Shown here piece by piece: positions 37,370 through 49,085 of a stretch of 64,000 bases of DNA. The translations under genes and the position numbers were made by a program. How positions within the stretch are numbered: the stretch's first letter is position 1; the number at the start of each line of letters is the position of its first letter. The DNA is from Oxalobacteraceae bacterium OTU3CINTB1. Its GTDB lineage: Bacteria; Pseudomonadota; Gammaproteobacteria; Burkholderiales; Burkholderiaceae_D. A model generated the notes under the pieces. The model did not search any database and had not been told where the DNA came from. It saw only the letters and a program-made list of their open reading frames with translations. Location of the stretch: contig CP099652.1 of assembly GCA_024123955.1 (NCBI GenBank), positions 5,828,001 to 5,892,000 of the forward strand, read 5' to 3'.

Positions 37370-40285
37370 TTAGAAGCGCGCGGTCAGGTTCATGTAGATG
37401 TAACGGCCCATCGAGTCATACACCTGTGGGTAGGTGTTGCCGTTGGCGAAGCCGGCGGCGGCGGTCACGTTGGTCGACACGATCGGTGGATCTTTATCGA
37501 GCAAGTTGTTCACGCCGAAGCTCAGACTGATCTTCTTGGTGATTGGATACTGAACGTTCAGATCCAGGTAGTTGCGTGCGTCGATGTGATCTTCGATCGA
37601 TGCCGGGATGTTATCTGGCGAGGCAGCCAGCAATTCGCTCGAGTTCAAGCCTTCCTGCTTGGTGCCCTTGATGTAACGCCAGGTCGCCGACAGATCGAAG
37701 TTCCAAGGCGTCGCCCAGGTGGTGCGGAACTTGTGACGCCATTTCGGAGTCGGAGTGCCGCAGGTCGCGCCGAAGTAACCAGCGCAATCGTAATCGCCCA
37801 AGCCTGGAACGTTCTCCGTGGTCGATTTATGGGTATAGGTGCCGTTCAGGTTGAAGCTGAGCGAACCCGCGGTACCCAGACGCATGACGTAGCTGGAGAC
37901 CAGATCGATACCCGAGGTGGCGACCTTGCCAATGTTGGCGTTGGTGGCAACGATGAAGCCGGCTGGGCCGCCAGTGCCCTGCAACGTGCCGGCCGCGTCG
38001 CGTTTGACCAGATTACAGAATACCGGCGTGCCGACTTCCAAACACTGGTTCAGAGCGATGGTCGGATCGACCGTGCTGATCGTGTCCTCGATCTTGATGT
38101 TGAAGTAATCGACGGCGACAGTCAGGTCTTTGACCGGGGTCAACACGATACCAGCGGTGTAGGTCGTGCCGCGTTCAGGCGACAGCTTTGGATTGCCGCC
38201 GGTTTGGCTCGAGTACTGGTTTGCCGGATTTCTCTCCAGGTTGCCGTACTGTGCGGCGGTGACGCCGGTGCGTGCGCACTGCGCCGCGGTGGCGGTAGGA
38301 CCGTCTTTCGAACCGAAGGCGCCCAGACCGGCGCACGGGTCGTTGGACGGGCCGTTGTTGCCGACCGTTTGCGGGTTGAACAGTTCCGGAATGGTGGCCG
38401 CGCGTACCGCACGCTGGTAGCTGCCGCGCACGCGCAGCGTTTCGACCGGAGCCCAGTCGACACCGGCGCCGTAGGTGTTGGCGGTGTGGTCGGTGCTGTA
38501 TTCGGAACGACGGAACGAACCGTTCACATCCAGCGACTTGGCCAGGAATTTGTTTTCGAACAATGGCAGGCGGAATTCGCCGAACACTTCCTTGACCGAG
38601 TAACCGTCGGTCAGCGGTGGCGAGGCGCCGCCCGAACCGGCCAGATCGCCCGACAGCGAGGTTTCATCCGGCGAGAACACCAGCTTCTCGGCACGGCGCT
38701 CGGCGCCGAACGACACACCGACGCCAGCGCTCGACCATGGGCTCTTGATGCCGTATACACCCAGATCGGCGCCGATGTTACCGCCGTAGATCAGTTGCTG
38801 GGTGTAGCCGGTGATGATGCCCGAAGTGCTCAGGTAAGCCAATTGCTCAGCGGTGATCGGACCACCGAACAGGTTGTACGGTACGCACTTGTCGTCGGCG
38901 CCGCTGACCTTCGAGGCGCAAGTGGCCACGCCATTGACGTTGACCACGTCAAACGCGCGCGCGGTGCGCTGGACCGAGAAGTAGTTGCTGTTTTTCTCGC
39001 TGTGGCTGACGCGGCCGTATTGGCCGAAGACGTCATAGCTCCAGTTGCCGAGCTCGCCCTTGACGCCAATCAATTCGCGGAACGAGGTGTCATTGATGGA
39101 GTTGATCCGTGGACCGCCCTCGATGTTACGCTTGCCGATGGTGGCCTGGACGCTCGCTGCCGAGTCCAAGCCCAGCGCGGTTCTCCAGGCTGGGGTCAGC
39201 ATCGGGTTGTCGGAACGGATGGTGACCGAGGTAGGATAGAAGATACCACCCGGAGCGACTTGCGCATCGGTCGAATAATTGTGGAACGCGAACTGCTGGT
39301 AGACCTGGAGCTTGTCGGTGATGTCGAAGTGCGCGATGGCGTTGAAGCCGTAGACTTTCGATGGACGCTGCAGATAGTTCGACGGACCGAAGTTGTACAC
39401 GTCGGCGGAGGTGTACGGCTTCACGCCGCCCTTGCCGTCGTTGGTAAAGCCGTTGCCGCTGACGCGGATGCGGCCGCTGGCCTGCGTGCCCGAACCGGAG
39501 CAAGCGAATCCGTCTTCGCTGCCCGCCAGCGCGCACGAGGTGAAGTCGCGCGCCGATTGCAGCACGGCGTCGGTTTCCTTGTAATTGAAGAACAGCGTGG
39601 CGTTACCGCGGTTGTCGGCGAAGTTACCACCGATCAAAATACTGGCATCCTTGGTCTTGCCGTCGAACTTGGCATCGCCCGGCAGCGCGAAGTTGCGGTC
39701 CGACACGGCCTTGGCCACGCCATTGCCCTGCTGGTGGTTGTAACCGGACAGGTTGGCCTGTACTTCGACGCCTTCGAAATTGTCGCGCAGGATGAAGTTG
39801 ACCACACCGGCCACGGCGCCGGCGCCGTAGACCGCACCGGCACCGCCGGTCAGCACTTCGACGCGCTTGATCAGGGCAGCGGGAATTTCGTTCAGATCGG
39901 GAGCGGAATCCTGCACGCTACCGGCAGGCAGGCGCTTGCCGTTGACCAGCACCAGCGTGCGGTCCGAACCGAGGTTACGCAAGTTGACCGTCGCGGTACC
40001 GGTCGCGCCGTTCGACACGGCAGCACCCTGGCCGGCGAACACCTGCGGCAGGTTGTTGAGGATGTCTTCCGTGTTGCGCACGCCGTCGACCTTGATGTCC
40101 TTGGCGCTCACCACCGTGATCGGGCTCGATCCTTCGGTGTTGAGGGTCGGGATGCGCGAACCGGTCACTTCCACTTTTTGCATCGGTTCGGCCGCGTTCT
40201 GCGCGGACGCGACATGCGCACCCAACGCGATACCGCCGATGAACATCACGCGGATCGAGCGAGACAATACTGTTTCCTTGATCAT
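37370..40285 (-). CDS. TonB-dependent outer-membrane receptor (971 aa)
   Basis: TonB-dependent transporter. I start it at 40285 (MIKETVLSRSIRVMFIGG) because this gives a signal peptide like the sister receptors and follows AAGGGAA; the open frame continues 68 codons upstream with no ribosome site. The signal peptide ends 'HVASAQ'. Plug: 'VEVTGSRIPTLNTEGSSP', 'TLVLVNGKRLPAGS', 'VEVLTGGAGAVYGAGAVAGV', where the usual SD of YGSDA is replaced by AG. Barrel: 'VAVDYFNIKIEDTIS', ending 'GRYIYMNLTARF'. Followed downstream by a strong terminator and preceded by a long gene-free region. Ligand unknown. Confidence 0.93.
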   Translation of the reverse strand: MIKETVLSRSIRVMFIGGIALGAHVASAQNAAEPMQKVEVTGSRIPTLNTEGSSPITVVSAKDIKVDGVRNTEDILNNLPQVFAGQGAAVSNGATGTATVNLRNLGSDRTLVLVNGKRLPAGSVQDSAPDLNEIPAALIKRVEVLTGGAGAVYGAGAVAGVVNFILRDNFEGVEVQANLSGYNHQQGNGVAKAVSDRNFALPGDAKFDGKTKDASILIGGNFADNRGNATLFFNYKETDAVLQSARDFTSCALAGSEDGFACSGSGTQASGRIRVSGNGFTNDGKGGVKPYTSADVYNFGPSNYLQRPSKVYGFNAIAHFDITDKLQVYQQFAFHNYSTDAQVAPGGIFYPTSVTIRSDNPMLTPAWRTALGLDSAASVQATIGKRNIEGGPRINSINDTSFRELIGVKGELGNWSYDVFGQYGRVSHSEKNSNYFSVQRTARAFDVVNVNGVATCASKVSGADDKCVPYNLFGGPITAEQLAYLSTSGIITGYTQQLIYGGNIGADLGVYGIKSPWSSAGVGVSFGAERRAEKLVFSPDETSLSGDLAGSGGASPPLTDGYSVKEVFGEFRLPLFENKFLAKSLDVNGSFRRSEYSTDHTANTYGAGVDWAPVETLRVRGSYQRAVRAATIPELFNPQTVGNNGPSNDPCAGLGAFGSKDGPTATAAQCARTGVTAAQYGNLERNPANQYSSQTGGNPKLSPERGTTYTAGIVLTPVKDLTVAVDYFNIKIEDTISTVDPTIALNQCLEVGTPVFCNLVKRDAAGTLQGTGGPAGFIVATNANIGKVATSGIDLVSSYVMRLGTAGSLSFNLNGTYTHKSTTENVPGLGDYDCAGYFGATCGTPTPKWRHKFRTTWATPWNFDLSATWRYIKGTKQEGLNSSELLAASPDNIPASIEDHIDARNYLDLNVQYPITKKISLSFGVNNLLDKDPPIVSTNVTAAAGFANGNTYPQVYDSMGRYIYMNLTARF

Positions 40286-41516
40286 TATATTGAATTCCCT
40301 TGGTGTGTTTATTAGACGTTTCACTGCATCTTTTGAACGACGAGTAAAACGACCCTCTTCTTTTATAAGCTCATCGGAAGTTTTGATAAAACCACCCGAT
40401 TGCTGCCCTGCTCTTTCAAAACTTGTTGTTACCGGTGGCGAAGTCCGGGAATGGATCATGGGCGAAATAATCCAGAACTTTGCCGCCATTCATAAAAACA
40501 TAGCACCTCGACCATTGTCAATAAACCTGATGGCCGGTCCGGTCGGCGGAGAGGGTATCAATACGTGACGCACCATTTTGGGGCGCGGGGTTGGGCGACC
40601 ATCTCCCCCACCGCAATGATATTAATTTGACATTATTTTTATTTGTCTCGTCTTGACAACAAGATGCACCGGAATCGGGAGAAATCTTTTCAGTTCAACA
40701 TTTTCCATGTACTCCATGACAACAATCTTCGCCTGAAAAAACAACAAAAAGACAACATGGCCATGCTTTCCGCTCGGAAGTAACGTTGCTCGAGGGATTT
40801 GCATCAAAACCCGCCGCCGTCAAGGAGCAACCACAGAAAATCAACGTCCGCCGCGCCATCCGCAAAACAAAGAACATTGAAACCCGGACATCGCAGAGGT
40901 CGCCGAAGCGGGATTTCAACTCCGGCCGGCGCGCCGCGTTAGGCGAACTGGAGCTTGGGCCGTAGAAAACCCGGACGCGACCCAATCTGGTGCAAGTCGT
41001 GTTTTAACAACAAACACATCCGTTGCCGGCATACAAACCATTTCTTATATGCAATATTTTGTCTTTGGCAAAGCGGCGCGCCGCCGATGAGGCGGGAGGA
41101 TAAGTGCGCTCAGCCGGCCTGAGCAGGCGTACCGGCGGCAAAATTCAGACGAATAACCGACATATAAATCCGGGAATAAGAACCACGCCGATAAAACATC
41201 GCCGGAGAATAAGCGCATATTATCCGGGGCGCGGCGCAAGCGGTCGCCGATTAATAATGGTAGCGCCGCGCCGCGCTGCGGCAGGCTGAACGCGCTCAGG
41301 CCGCTGAACTTAATATTCTATAAATGCCGCCGCGACGTTTAATATTTTTCCGACGGACGATAGGCCGCATTTCAACAGGCGGGCCGGCCGGGAAAGCTGC
41401 ATCCGGCCGGCAATATTGGTAAAATACGGCCTTTGACGGGCCGGACCCGGGCCGGCGGCCCGCGCGTCGGGTCCGACCGCCATGGCGCCTAGACAGCGCC
41501 CTCTCAGGAATCGATC
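40286..41516. other. 1.2 kb gene-free region
   Basis: No ORF with codon structure or a ribosome site can be supported on either strand; the few frames are short and begin without a ribosome site. The composition is patchy, with AT-rich stretches (40610-40780, 41150-41240, 41310-41350) among GC-rich ones. I see short inverted repeats such as GTTTT-GAT-AAAAC (40380-40392) and GCTCAG...CTGAGC near 41109, but no recognisable RNA gene. It must contain the promoters of the receptor (minus) and the FAD dehydrogenase (plus). Confidence 0.55.
41416..41425 (+). promoter_or_regulatory. Extended -10-like element upstream of the FAD dehydrogenase
   Basis: TTGGTAAAAT combines a TG extension with a near-consensus TAAAAT, about 90 bases before the start at 41517. 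No clear -35 box. Confidence 0.35.
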
Positions 41517-43160
41517 ATGCTGCGTTTAAATGAAGTCAAGCTCCCACTGAACCATGCCGAGGACGAATTGCCGGCCGCCATCCTGGCCCGCCTCGACATC
41601 CCCGCCGCCGACCTGCTCGGCTTTACCGTGTTCAAGCGCAGCTACGACGCCCGCAAGAAAACCGCGATCGTGCTGATCTACTCGCTCGACGTCGACGTCC
41701 GCGACGAGGCCGGGCTGCTCAAACGCCTCAAGCACGACACCCACCTGATGCCGTCGCCGGACACCTCATATAAGTACGTCGCCGCCGGCGAGCAGTTGGC
41801 CGGACACGACCGGAACCCGCGCCCGGTGGTCATCGGCACCGGGCCGTGCGGCCTGTTCGCCGCGCTGATCCTGGCGCAGATGGGCCTGCGGCCCATCATC
41901 CTCGAACGCGGCAAGCAGGTGCGCGAGCGCACCGTCGACACCTTCGGCTTCTGGCGCAAGCGCGAGCTGAACCCGGAGTCGAATGTGCAGTTCGGCGAAG
42001 GCGGCGCCGGCACCTTCTCGGACGGCAAACTTTACAGCCAGATCAAGGACCCGAAACACTACGGCCGCAAGGTGCTCACCGAGTTCGTCAAGGCCGGCGC
42101 GCCGGCGGAGATCATCTACGTCAGCAAGCCGCACATCGGCACCTTCCGCCTGGTCAAGATGGTCGAGCAGATGCGCGCCAACATCGAGGCCATGGGCGGC
42201 GAATACCGCTTCGGCAACAAGGTGGTCGACATCGAGATCGAGCAACTCGGTGACGGCGGCCAGGTGCGCGGTTTGACCCTCGAGAGCGGTGAAAAAATCG
42301 TCACCAACCACGTGGTGCTGGCGATCGGCCACAGCGCGCGCGACACCTTTGAAATGCTGTACGAACGCGGCGTCTACATCGAGGCCAAGCCGTTCTCGAT
42401 CGGCTTCCGCGTCGAGCACCCGCAGTCGCTGATCGACACCTGCCGCTTCGGCCCCAACGCCGGCCACCCGATCCTTGGCGCGGCCGACTACAAGCTGGTG
42501 CACCACGCCTCCAACGGCCGCGCCGTCTACAGCTTCTGCATGTGCCCGGGCGGCACGGTGGTGGCGGCCGCGTCCGAACCGGGCCGCGTGGTCACCAACG
42601 GCATGAGCCAGTATTCGCGCAACGAGCGCAACGCCAATAGCGCCATCGTGGTGAGCATCTCGCCGGAAGTCGATTATCCGGGCCACCCGCTGGCCGGCAT
42701 CGAATTCCAGCGCCGGCTGGAGGAAAAAGCGTTTGAATTGGGCGGGGGCACCTACAACGCCCCGGGCCAGCTGATGGGCGACTTCGTCGCCGGCCGCGCC
42801 TCGACCGCGTTCGGCGCCGTGGTGCCGTCGTACAAGCCGGGCGTGCACCTGACCGACCTGGCGCAAATCCTGCCGGAGTTCGCCGTGACGGCGCTGCGCG
42901 AAGCCTTCCCGGCGTTCGACAAGCAGGTGCGCGGCTACTTCAAGCACGACGCCGTGCTGACCGGGCTCGAGACGCGCACCTCGTCGCCGATCCGCATCAA
43001 GCGCCGCGACGACACCTTGCAAAGCCTGAACACGCGCGGCCTGTTCCCGGCCGGCGAAGGCGCCGGCTATGCCGGCGGCATCCTGTCGGCCGGCGTCGAC
43101 GGCATCAAGGTGGCCGAGGCGGTGGCCTTGTCGATGGCCGCCGACAACCAGCGGCCGTAG
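41517..43160 (+). CDS. FAD-dependent dehydrogenase (COG2509-like, 547 aa)
   Basis: Soluble NAD(P)/FAD-dependent oxidoreductase of unknown substrate. The N-terminal ~95 residues form a small conserved domain ('RLDIPAADLLGFTVFKRSYDARKK'). The dinucleotide-binding motif 'VVIGTGPCGLFAALILAQMG' follows near residue 103, with 'LERGKQVRERTVDTFGFW' and the conserved 'FGEGGAGTFSDGKLYS'. The C-terminal 'FPAGEGAGYAGGILSAGVDGI' is the FAD-closing motif. Gene context gives no function. The start ATG at 41517 begins the conserved N-terminal domain. Confidence 0.92.
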   Translation: MLRLNEVKLPLNHAEDELPAAILARLDIPAADLLGFTVFKRSYDARKKTAIVLIYSLDVDVRDEAGLLKRLKHDTHLMPSPDTSYKYVAAGEQLAGHDRNPRPVVIGTGPCGLFAALILAQMGLRPIILERGKQVRERTVDTFGFWRKRELNPESNVQFGEGGAGTFSDGKLYSQIKDPKHYGRKVLTEFVKAGAPAEIIYVSKPHIGTFRLVKMVEQMRANIEAMGGEYRFGNKVVDIEIEQLGDGGQVRGLTLESGEKIVTNHVVLAIGHSARDTFEMLYERGVYIEAKPFSIGFRVEHPQSLIDTCRFGPNAGHPILGAADYKLVHHASNGRAVYSFCMCPGGTVVAAASEPGRVVTNGMSQYSRNERNANSAIVVSISPEVDYPGHPLAGIEFQRRLEEKAFELGGGTYNAPGQLMGDFVAGRASTAFGAVVPSYKPGVHLTDLAQILPEFAVTALREAFPAFDKQVRGYFKHDAVLTGLETRTSSPIRIKRRDDTLQSLNTRGLFPAGEGAGYAGGILSAGVDGIKVAEAVALSMAADNQRP

Positions 43161-43397
43161 GACGCGTGCGCCCGGCCGGCGGGCGGATGTGGATGCGGCA
43201 CCCCGGTGCACAAGTCGACACGCTGTTAACTGTTACGTCATTGGCCACCATGAACGTGGTTGAATTTTTCAGCGATCCATAGCACAAAATTGCCATAACT
43301 TTTCAAAAACTTTGTATTTTTGTGTAAAAAACGCGATTTTTTATGCAAAAACCGTAGGAAGTGTTGTTTATGTCAAACTTGTTACAGACACGCAATT

Positions 43398-43420
43398 GAC
43401 CATCGCCGCGCCAGATGGTC
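43398..43420. promoter_or_regulatory. Inverted repeat GACCATC-N9-GATGGTC
   Basis: Perfect seven-base arms, 88 bases before the receptor start at 43508; candidate operator. Confidence 0.35.
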
Positions 43421-43434
43421 TCATGCCACCCTTG

Positions 43435-43454
43435 AATAATGTAAGCACATTATT
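43435..43454. promoter_or_regulatory. Operator-like palindrome AATAATGT-AAGC-ACATTATT
   Basis: Perfect eight-base arms with a four-base centre, 54 bases before the receptor start, which places it at or just after the expected promoter. Different in sequence from the palindromes near the other receptors. Confidence 0.45.
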
Positions 43455-43507
43455 TAACTTGTAACAATTAGCCTAGTCCAACAAGAATCCTCCCGGGAGT
43501 TGAAGCA

Positions 43508-46258
<2,751 letters not shown>

Positions 46259-46273
46259 TCAGCCAGGCGTAAG

Positions 46274-46337
46274 AAAGCCCACCCTGCGTGCGTGTGACGG
46301 CCAAGGCCGCCACATCGCCGCAGGGTGGGCTTTTTTT
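46274..46337 (+). terminator. Terminator after the receptor gene, convergent with corA
   Basis: Fifteen-base perfect stem AAAGCCCACCCTGCG / CGCAGGGTGGGCTTT, with a long loop containing a small GGCC-AA-GGCC hairpin, followed by seven T. Confidence 0.88.
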
Positions 46338-46355
46338 GCCCCCCGCCTCCGGCCG

Positions 46356-47324
46356 CTACAGCCAGCCGGAGCGCTTGAAGCGCCGGTACAGCCCCAGGCA
46401 CACCAGAACCATGATCGAGATCGCCATCGGATAGCCGTACTTCCACTCCAGCTCGGGCATGTACTTGAAATTCATGCCCCACAGGCCGGCAAACGCGGTG
46501 ACGATGGCGAAGATCGCCGCCCATGCCGCCAGCCGCTTGTTCACTTCGCTTTCCTCGATCGCCGTCATCGACAGGTTGACCTGGATCGCGGTGCCGATGG
46601 TGTCGCGGATCGACTCGAGCGAGGCGGTGATGCGGTGCAAATGGTCGTGCACGTCGCGGAAGTATTCCTGGGTGTCCATGCACATCGACGGCACCCGGCC
46701 GCCATGCAACCGTCCGACCGCCTCCATCAGCGGGGCGACCACGTGGCGCACCGTCGTCACCTTGCTTTTGAGCTCGTACAAGCGCTCGATGTTGTCGCGC
46801 TGCTTGCCCTGGCTGAAGATCAACTCCTCGATTTTTTCCAGTTCCGTTTCCAGCATGTCGAGCACCGGGAAGTAGCGGTCGACCACCGCATCCATCAGCG
46901 CGTACAGCACGAACGCCGGGCCCAGGCGCAGCATGTGCGGCTCCTTCTCGGCGCGCGCGCGCACGCCCAGGAAGCCCTGCTGGCTTTCGGCGTCGCGCGA
47001 CGACAGGATATAGTTCTGGCCGACGAACATGTCGACCTCGCCGATGGCCACGTCGCCGTCGCGGCACTCGATGGTCTTGACCACCACGAACAGCGAATCG
47101 CCGTATTCCTCGATCTTCGGGCGCTGGTGGCCGCGGCTGGCGTCCTCGACGGCCAGTTCGTGCAGGCCGAACTCGTGCTGCATCGTTTTCAGTTCGTCGG
47201 GTTCGGCGTCGCGCAGCGCGACCCAGACGAACGTCTCCGGCCGCTCCATGTAATCGCTGATTTCCTCGACCGGGATATCCGCCAGCTTCTGGCCGTCCTG
47301 ATAGGCCACACAATTAATCAACAT
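46356..47324 (-). CDS. corA: CorA-family magnesium/cobalt transporter
   Basis: Inner-membrane pentameric channel for Mg2+/Co2+. The 322 residues have a large cytoplasmic N-domain ('DASRGHQRPKIEEYGDSLFVV'), a long stalk helix and two C-terminal membrane helices, the first ending in the signature 'WGMNFKYMPEL'. The C-terminus is basic ('RRFKRSGW'). The SD-like GGAA lies seven bases before the ATG and only a few bases after the T run of a hairpin terminator (47336-47371), so read-through or a very close promoter must drive the gene. Confidence 0.95.
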   Translation of the reverse strand: MLINCVAYQDGQKLADIPVEEISDYMERPETFVWVALRDAEPDELKTMQHEFGLHELAVEDASRGHQRPKIEEYGDSLFVVVKTIECRDGDVAIGEVDMFVGQNYILSSRDAESQQGFLGVRARAEKEPHMLRLGPAFVLYALMDAVVDRYFPVLDMLETELEKIEELIFSQGKQRDNIERLYELKSKVTTVRHVVAPLMEAVGRLHGGRVPSMCMDTQEYFRDVHDHLHRITASLESIRDTIGTAIQVNLSMTAIEESEVNKRLAAWAAIFAIVTAFAGLWGMNFKYMPELEWKYGYPMAISIMVLVCLGLYRRFKRSGWL

Positions 47325-47335
47325 ACAGTTTCCAT

Positions 47336-47371
47336 AAAAAAAAAGCCCTTGGCTTTGTCAGCCAAGAGCTT
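47336..47371 (-). terminator. Terminator between ntrC and corA, ending next to the corA ribosome site
   Basis: Minus-strand stem AAGCTCTTGGCT / AGCCAAGGGCTT (one mismatch, loop of five) followed by nine T (plus-strand A at 47336-47344). It can end the ntrC transcript, but it finishes 12 bases before the corA start codon. Confidence 0.8.
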
Positions 47372-47383
47372 ACCTTAAACAAC

Positions 47384-47472
47384 CCGGGGTCAGGTCCACC
47401 AATGCTACACGGCCCCATCCCTAATGCGCGCTTACAGACCCGTTCGTGTAGAAATGGTGGACCTGACCCCGG
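47384..47472. repeat. Long inverted repeat CCGGGGTCAGGTCCACCA
   Basis: Perfect 18-base outer arms (47384-47401 and 47455-47472) continue, after a three-base mismatch, into CTACAC / GTGTAG (47405-47410 and 47447-47452), leaving a 36-base loop. It lies between ntrC and corA. The GGGGTCA(G/A)GTC arm is shared with the repeat at 61509. Such palindromes are REP-like; a link with REP-associated transposases is inference. Confidence 0.75.
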
Positions 47473-47483
47473 AGTTGCTTCGC

Positions 47484-49016
47484 TTAATCGTCCTTGGCGC
47501 CGTCGATGCCCAGTTCGGCGATCTTGCGGGTGATGGTGTTGCGGCCGATGCCGAGCCTGACGGCGGCGTCGTTCTTGCGGCCGTGCGTGTGCTTGAGCGC
47601 CGTGCGGATCAGCGCCGATTCGAATTGCCGTCCCAGCACCGCCATCACTTCCTGCTGCCCGCCGCTGAGCATCGAGGCGGCCTGCACTTCCAACAGGCTG
47701 AGCCAGGCGTCGGGAGAACCCGCCGATCCATTGGCGCCGCCCGCTTCCGCCGTCGCCACCGGCACCACCGTGCCGTGGTGCTGGATCGCGCCGTAACTTT
47801 CCGACGGCGCCGCCAGGCCCGCGCCGGTGCCGGTGCTTAACGCCGCCGCGCCTCCGCCGGCTTGCTCCTGCGTCAGCTCCAGCGGCAAATCCTTGACTTC
47901 GACCGTCTGCCCCGGCGCCATCACCGTGATCCAGTTGCACAGGTTTTCCAGCTGACGCACATTGCCCGGCAGGTCCAGGCTGCTGAGGAACTGCACCGTG
48001 GCGTCGCTCATGCGCTTGGCTTCCACGCCCAGCTGCTTGGCGCTTTGCACCAGGAAGTGGCGCACCAAAATAGGGATATCCTCGCGCCGCTCCCTCAAAC
48101 TGGGCAAACGCAAGCGAATCACATTCAGGCGGTGATACAAATCCTCGCGGAACAATCCTTCGCGCACCCGCTGCTCCAGATTTTGGTGCGTCGCGGTGAT
48201 CACGCGTACGTTGGCCTTGAGCGGCTGATGCCCGCCGACCCGGTAGAAGTGCCCGTCCGACAGCACCCGCAACAAGCGCGTTTGCAGGTCGAACGGCATG
48301 TCGCCGATCTCGTCGAGGAACAGGGTGCCGTTTTCGGCCTGCTCGAAGCGGCCGCGCCGCGTCGTTTGCGCGCCGGTGAAGGCGCCGCGCTCGTGGCCGA
48401 ACAGTTCGGACTCGAGCAAATCCTTGGGAATCGCCGCCGTGTTGAGCGCGATGAACGGCTGCTGCGCGCGCGGGCTGTGCTTGTGCAGCGCGCGCGCCAC
48501 CAGCTCCTTGCCCGAGCCCGATTCGCCGGTGATCAGCACCGTCACGTTCGACTGCGACAGGCGGCCAATGGCGCGGAACACTTCCTGCATCGCCGGCGCC
48601 TGGCCGAGGATTTCCGGCGTCTCCGACGGCCCCGATTCGACGCTGGTCTCGCGCAGGCTCTCGTCGAGCGCGCGGCGGATCAGCTCGACGGCCTTGTCGA
48701 TGTCGAACGGCTTGGCCAGGTATTCGAAGGCGCCGCCCTGGAACGCGGCGACGGCCGAGTCCAGGTCCGAGAAGGCGGTGATGATGATGACCGGCAGCCC
48801 CGGAAAGCGCGATTTGACCAGTTGCAGCAGGTCGAGGCCGGAGTCGCCCGGCATGCGGATGTCGGACACCAGCACCTGCGGCGTCTCGAACTCGAGCGCG
48901 GCGATGGCGTCGCGCGCGTTGGCAAAACTCTTGGTGGCCAGGTTTTCCCGCGCCAGCGCTTTTTCCAGTACCCAGCGGATCGATTCGTCGTCGTCTACTA
49001 TCCAGATTGGCTTCAT
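47484..49016 (-). CDS. ntrC: Nitrogen regulation response regulator NtrC
   Basis: Sigma54-dependent activator of nitrogen-assimilation genes. Receiver domain: acidic pocket 'VDDDES' and phospho-acceptor Asp52 in 'VSDIRMPGDSG', with the conserved Lys in 'YLAKPFD'. AAA+ domain: Walker A 'GESGSGKELVARAL', sigma54-contact loop 'GAFTGA' and Walker B 'LFLDEIGDMP'. C-terminal Fis-type helix-turn-helix: 'RLGIGRNTITRKIAELGI'. The 510 residues match the family. It follows ntrB by 69 bases; likely target sites are upstream of glnA at 52431-52513. Confidence 0.97.
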   Translation of the reverse strand: MKPIWIVDDDESIRWVLEKALARENLATKSFANARDAIAALEFETPQVLVSDIRMPGDSGLDLLQLVKSRFPGLPVIIITAFSDLDSAVAAFQGGAFEYLAKPFDIDKAVELIRRALDESLRETSVESGPSETPEILGQAPAMQEVFRAIGRLSQSNVTVLITGESGSGKELVARALHKHSPRAQQPFIALNTAAIPKDLLESELFGHERGAFTGAQTTRRGRFEQAENGTLFLDEIGDMPFDLQTRLLRVLSDGHFYRVGGHQPLKANVRVITATHQNLEQRVREGLFREDLYHRLNVIRLRLPSLRERREDIPILVRHFLVQSAKQLGVEAKRMSDATVQFLSSLDLPGNVRQLENLCNWITVMAPGQTVEVKDLPLELTQEQAGGGAAALSTGTGAGLAAPSESYGAIQHHGTVVPVATAEAGGANGSAGSPDAWLSLLEVQAASMLSGGQQEVMAVLGRQFESALIRTALKHTHGRKNDAAVRLGIGRNTITRKIAELGIDGAKDD

Positions 49017-49085
49017 GTGTTTGTGTTATCCCGCAATATGGATCGTCAATCAAGGGACTCGGCACCCGCCCCTGCTTGCCTCGGC

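Larger units (their letters stand above)
43161..43507. other. Gene-free region upstream of a receptor gene
   Basis: About 350 bases, AT-rich after 43250, with no supportable ORF. It holds the two inverted repeats listed separately and a GGGAG ribosome site at its right end. Confidence 0.55.

Noticed and set aside
37370..40489. 68-residue N-terminal extension of the receptor at 37370-40285
   Set aside because: The extension has no ribosome site and would bury the signal peptide; sister receptors start at the equivalent Met.
40560..41300. Possible tRNA or small RNA in the long gene-free stretch
   Set aside because: No cloverleaf, no promoter-terminator pair and no conserved RNA motif could be made out by eye.
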